From NCBI GenBank assembly GCA_004379165.1, contig NKXK01000025.1:157890-221889 (forward strand): a DNA stretch of 64,000 nucleotides, written 5' to 3'. This document shows, in pieces, positions 60,932 to 64,000 of the stretch (position 1 is its first letter; every line of letters starts with the position of its first letter). This stretch comes from Rhodocyclaceae bacterium (GTDB lineage Bacteria; Pseudomonadota; Gammaproteobacteria; Burkholderiales; Rhodocyclaceae). A program made the position numbers and the translations under genes. The notes beneath the pieces were generated by a model that did no database searches, was not told the origin of the DNA, and saw only the letters and a program-made list of their open reading frames with translations.

Positions 60932-61846
60932 ATGTCTCTGGTCCCTTTGATTAATATGCAAAAGAAAATGGAACTATTACCTGCCCGCGTAGCCGTCTTG
61001 TCAGTCGTGATCGCAGGCGTCATCAACGTGAAGATGGCCCATGCCGAACCAATCGACCTGACCTACGAAAAAACCCAGACCTACACCGGTCGGGCATTCG
61101 AGAAGGACGAGCACGTCTGGATATACAACAAAGGCTTCGCGGAAAAATTCCGGATGCCAGCGGCGTGGATCAGCGACGACCTCAAAGGCATCGAAGCCGC
61201 TGCTTTCAGAACCGGGGAACTGGAGATGACCTGTGGCCTGGCGGGAAACGAGAAAACGTGCACCCGCTTCATGAAATGCTTGCTCGACATTTATGTCGAC
61301 GAAAAGAAGACCCCGCTGCCCTGGCTCGAAGACAAGAAGGCGGACTGGCTGCCCAGCGCGGATTCGTTTCACTGGCTTTTCGATGCAGCAAACAACGCTC
61401 CCGGCAAAGTTCCAAATCCGCCGGGACTCGATCCCGACGATAGCGGATTCCGGACACTGCGCCCCTTCGGTGATCGGCAGGCCAAACGCCCGGCCTACTA
61501 CGAACACAATGGATACACGCCCTTTGACGATCAATTTAATAACAACCAAGTGTTGGCCTACCAGCGCAACCTACACGGCAACCTCAGCATGATTCGCTTG
61601 AGTTATGGCTGCCAGGGGCGGAACAAACGCCCCTACACCACTCTCCGGCTGATGCTCAATGGGAAGCCTATCAGATATGTCGATCACCCGAAAATTAAGG
61701 GAGTTCGCAACCCAGTATATGGACCACGCCCGATTTATCACAGCTTTCAGCTACCGGCCGCATTTGAACGAAAAATCGATGCCGCGATGGCGGAGCGAAA
61801 GAAACTGGAGGAGTCCCGCTACAAGCAAATTCTCAATTTCAAGTAA
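60932..61846 (+). CDS. Exported protein of unknown function (copy 1)
   Basis: A 304-residue protein starting MSLVPLINMQKKMELLPARV with a signal-peptide-like segment (VAVLSVVIAGVINVKMAHA). The mature part has no recognised domain; three of its cysteines fall in MTCGLAGNEKTCTRFMKC. AAGGA lies 8 nt before the ATG at 60932; the ATG at 60914 is an alternative. It is the only intact gene of the tandem unit and has an identical copy 1,830 bp downstream. Confidence 0.75.
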   Translation: MSLVPLINMQKKMELLPARVAVLSVVIAGVINVKMAHAEPIDLTYEKTQTYTGRAFEKDEHVWIYNKGFAEKFRMPAAWISDDLKGIEAAAFRTGELEMTCGLAGNEKTCTRFMKCLLDIYVDEKKTPLPWLEDKKADWLPSADSFHWLFDAANNAPGKVPNPPGLDPDDSGFRTLRPFGDRQAKRPAYYEHNGYTPFDDQFNNNQVLAYQRNLHGNLSMIRLSYGCQGRNKRPYTTLRLMLNGKPIRYVDHPKIKGVRNPVYGPRPIYHSFQLPAAFERKIDAAMAERKKLEESRYKQILNFK

Positions 61847-61894
61847 GGCACTGGAGAAACCGACATGACCACCTATGCACAAGGCTAAAAATAA

Positions 61895-61953
61895 TAGGGG
61901 ACAGACCCCAGTTTCCGTGAGTGGCTAAGCGCAGAAACCGTGGTCTGTCCCCC
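61895..61953. repeat. GGGGACAGACC inverted repeat (copy 1)
   Basis: GGGGACAGACC (61897-61907) and its complement (61942-61952) enclose a smaller GTTTC/GAAAC pair. Hairpins with AGGGGACAGACC ends are typical of elements mobilised by REP-associated (Y1-type) transposases; none is encoded here. Repeated at 63725-63783. Confidence 0.65.
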
Positions 61954-61964
61954 AGTTGTTCTGA

Positions 61965-62086
61965 GCGCTGGCTGAAGGCGCTCGATGCCAACGTGGCAGG
62001 CCTGCGAAGCGCAGGCAGCTGCCTTGTTTGCGCTTGCCGAGCGGACAGGGCGGCCGGCCTTGCAGGGGCTTACGGAAGTCGCTTGA
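61965..62086 (+). pseudogene. Diverged draG 3' end (remnant 1)
   Basis: ERWLKALDA, then after a short frame-changing deletion QACEAQAAALFALAERTGRP and LQGLTEV, aligns with the last 40 residues of the intact DraG (ARWLRALDA...QACEAQAAALFALA...VQGLTEVV). It is not a copy of this genome's draG but a diverged homologue. Repeated at 63795-63916. Confidence 0.75.
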
Positions 62087-62338
62087 GGCAGGCGGCGAGG
62101 GCGGCGTCCATTGTCGCCAGATGGGTGGCAAACCAGGCGGGCAGCGCCTCGACGTAACTGCGGGCGGTTTGCACATCGGTCCTTCGCAATCACTCCAACC
62201 TTTCGCATCGACACGCCTCTCGGCCCCACGAAATCTGCGAGTTGCCAGTCCGGGGGCAATATCTATGACCTTGGCGGTATTGATCTGACATCAAGCTGAT
62301 CGGAGAATCTCCGTCTTCACGACAACAAAGACCGTACA

Positions 62339-62713
62339 GTGCAAACTTCAGAGGGGGAGCTGAGGTATCAGGATCTGTTGTGGCTGCTCGGCAGCCTCTG
62401 CAATCCCTGTCGCCTGTCTTTCAATCCGGGGCTGATCGGGCAGCAGTACCCACCGCCTGCCACACTTGCCACCTTCCATGAAACCCCTCGTGCCCTGGGC
62501 TTCAAGACCGGGCGCAACGCTCATCCGAAAAACTGCCAACAACTGCCGTTACCGTCCATTGCCTTCCTGTCCGGAACCTTGCCATCTGATGCGGCGGCTG
62601 AGCAGGACCGCCAGACAGCCACAGAAGTGGCCACCCATCCGGTTCTGATCCTCATGACCGACAGCGACAAGCTCCTCACGTTCGTGCAGGTACACAAACG
62701 CCGGAAACCCTAA
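62339..62713 (+). pseudogene. Truncated C39-like fragment (copy 2)
   Basis: Identical to the fragment at 60509-60883, offset by 1,830 bp. Confidence 0.5.
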
Positions 62714-62761
62714 CCGTCGACAACGCTGCACAGCAGTTCGAGGATGAGAAGGAAAATAGAA

Positions 62762-63676
62762 ATGTCTCTGGTCCCTTTGATTAATATGCAAAAGAAAATG
62801 GAACTATTACCTGCCCGCGTAGCCGTCTTGTCAGTCGTGATCGCAGGCGTCATCAACGTGAAGATGGCCCATGCCGAACCAATCGACCTGACCTACGAAA
62901 AAACCCAGACCTACACCGGTCGGGCATTCGAGAAGGACGAGCACGTCTGGATATACAACAAAGGCTTCGCGGAAAAATTCCGGATGCCAGCGGCGTGGAT
63001 CAGCGACGACCTCAAAGGCATCGAAGCCGCTGCTTTCAGAACCGGGGAACTGGAGATGACCTGTGGCCTGGCGGGAAACGAGAAAACGTGCACCCGCTTC
63101 ATGAAATGCTTGCTCGACATTTATGTCGACGAAAAGAAGACCCCGCTGCCCTGGCTCGAAGACAAGAAGGCGGACTGGCTGCCCAGCGCGGATTCGTTTC
63201 ACTGGCTTTTCGATGCAGCAAACAACGCTCCCGGCAAAGTTCCAAATCCGCCGGGACTCGATCCCGACGATAGCGGATTCCGGACACTGCGCCCCTTCGG
63301 TGATCGGCAGGCCAAACGCCCGGCCTACTACGAACACAATGGATACACGCCCTTTGACGATCAATTTAATAACAACCAAGTGTTGGCCTACCAGCGCAAC
63401 CTACACGGCAACCTCAGCATGATTCGCTTGAGTTATGGCTGCCAGGGGCGGAACAAACGCCCCTACACCACTCTCCGGCTGATGCTCAATGGGAAGCCTA
63501 TCAGATATGTCGATCACCCGAAAATTAAGGGAGTTCGCAACCCAGTATATGGACCACGCCCGATTTATCACAGCTTTCAGCTACCGGCCGCATTTGAACG
63601 AAAAATCGATGCCGCGATGGCGGAGCGAAAGAAACTGGAGGAGTCCCGCTACAAGCAAATTCTCAATTTCAAGTAA
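62762..63676 (+). CDS. Exported protein of unknown function (copy 2)
   Basis: Identical in sequence to the gene at 60932-61846 and in the same position within the second tandem unit, with the same signal-peptide-like start and Shine-Dalgarno. A dosage effect or recent amplification is possible. Confidence 0.75.
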   Translation: MSLVPLINMQKKMELLPARVAVLSVVIAGVINVKMAHAEPIDLTYEKTQTYTGRAFEKDEHVWIYNKGFAEKFRMPAAWISDDLKGIEAAAFRTGELEMTCGLAGNEKTCTRFMKCLLDIYVDEKKTPLPWLEDKKADWLPSADSFHWLFDAANNAPGKVPNPPGLDPDDSGFRTLRPFGDRQAKRPAYYEHNGYTPFDDQFNNNQVLAYQRNLHGNLSMIRLSYGCQGRNKRPYTTLRLMLNGKPIRYVDHPKIKGVRNPVYGPRPIYHSFQLPAAFERKIDAAMAERKKLEESRYKQILNFK

Positions 63677-64000
63677 GGCACTGGAGAAACCGACATGACC
63701 ACCTATGCACAAGGCTAAAAATAATAGGGGACAGACCCCAGTTTCCGTGAGTGGCTAAGCGCAGAAACCGTGGTCTGTCCCCCAGTTGTTCTGAGCGCTG
63801 GCTGAAGGCGCTCGATGCCAACGTGGCAGGCCTGCGAAGCGCAGGCAGCTGCCTTGTTTGCGCTTGCCGAGCGGACAGGGCGGCCGGCCTTGCAGGGGCT
63901 TACGGAAGTCGCTTGAGGCAGGCGGCGAGGGCGGCGTCCATTGTCGCCAGATGGGTGGCAAACCAGGCGGGCAGCGCCTCGACGTAACTGCGGGCGGTTT
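63677..64000. other. Junction between array units 2 and 3, to window edge
   Basis: Same content as 61847-62170: the GGGGACAGACC hairpin (63725-63783), the diverged draG 3' remnant (63795-63916) and the start of the convergent gene remnant. No intact gene. Confidence 0.7.

Larger units (their letters stand above)
61847..62338. other. Junction between array units 1 and 2, no intact gene
   Basis: In order: a hairpin with GGGGACAGACC ends, a draG 3' remnant, the minus-strand gene remnant, and a 167-bp stretch with no feature I recognise. Confidence 0.7.
60298..64000. repeat. Tandem array of an 1,830-bp unit
   Basis: Units 60298-62127 and 62128-63957 are identical as far as compared, and a third starts at 63958 and runs off the edge. 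Immediately before unit 1 the sequence is the native draG end; before units 2 and 3 it is a diverged draG end with several substitutions. Each unit holds a truncated C39-like fragment, one exported-protein gene, an inverted repeat and the draG remnant. Confidence 0.93.

Overview
The window reads as a chromosomal segment of a nitrogen-fixing betaproteobacterium of the Rhodocyclales (Dechloromonas/Azonexus/Azospira-like). This is judged from overall gene content and high GC, and from a nif region that combines an Azotobacter-type rnf-nifLA block with nifB-fdxN-nifO-nifQ-draG. No ribosomal RNA is present, so the genus is an inference.

Layout. 1-3.8 kb: 5' part of an acetolactate synthase gene behind a valine-rich leader peptide and attenuator hairpin, then an MFS transporter divergent from a LysR regulator. 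4.1-7.4 kb: a MoxR ATPase/VWA pair and a degenerate receiver-GGDEF protein. 7.5-9.6 kb: class I fumarase and a UPF0114 membrane protein. 9.9-23.9 kb: an acetate block. It holds acetyl-CoA synthetase, a symporter-histidine kinase fusion, a single-domain receiver, a membrane pseudo-kinase/exonuclease fusion, two DUF294 nucleotidyltransferase-like proteins (one with cyclic-nucleotide and CBS domains), a degenerate exonuclease and a sodium:solute symporter with its DUF4212 subunit. 24-28.8 kb: tRNA-Ser(GGA) followed by an IS4-type remnant and a lower-GC insert with a PhnD-like binding protein, a large hybrid kinase and a small cysteine protein. 28.8-30.2 kb: an NhaD/citrate-type ion transporter.

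30.3-60.3 kb is the nitrogen-fixation region: rnfABC-C'-DGEH (with two tandem rnfC genes) divergent from nifLA; a [2Fe-2S] protein-nifZ-nifF-NifX-like operon; accessory genes of unknown role (TPR-like, AAA+ ATPase, ovothiol synthase, rhodanese, second flavodoxin, NafY-like, SagB-type oxidoreductase, ankyrin, orphan YdiJ-like Fe-S protein); then nifB-fdxN-nifO-flavodiiron protein-two ferredoxins-nifQ-draG. No nifHDK is in view. Sigma-54 (GG-N10-GC) promoters, several with TGT-N10-ACA NifA sites, precede rnfA, nifL, the [2Fe-2S] gene, the 49-kb gene, the SagB gene, the 52.6-kb small gene and nifB. This marks a NifA regulon that supplies electrons (Rnf, flavodoxins, ferredoxins), cofactor assembly (NifB, NifQ, NifX/NafY) and protection or control (flavodiiron protein, NifL, DraG).

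60.3-64 kb is a perfect 1,830-bp tandem array (two full copies, a third starting at the edge). Each unit carries an unknown exported protein, a truncated C39-like fragment of a type I secretion ATPase, and a diverged 3' end of draG. A ~30-bp dispersed repeat occurs in several intergenic gaps and also, always in the same reading frame, inside three genes.
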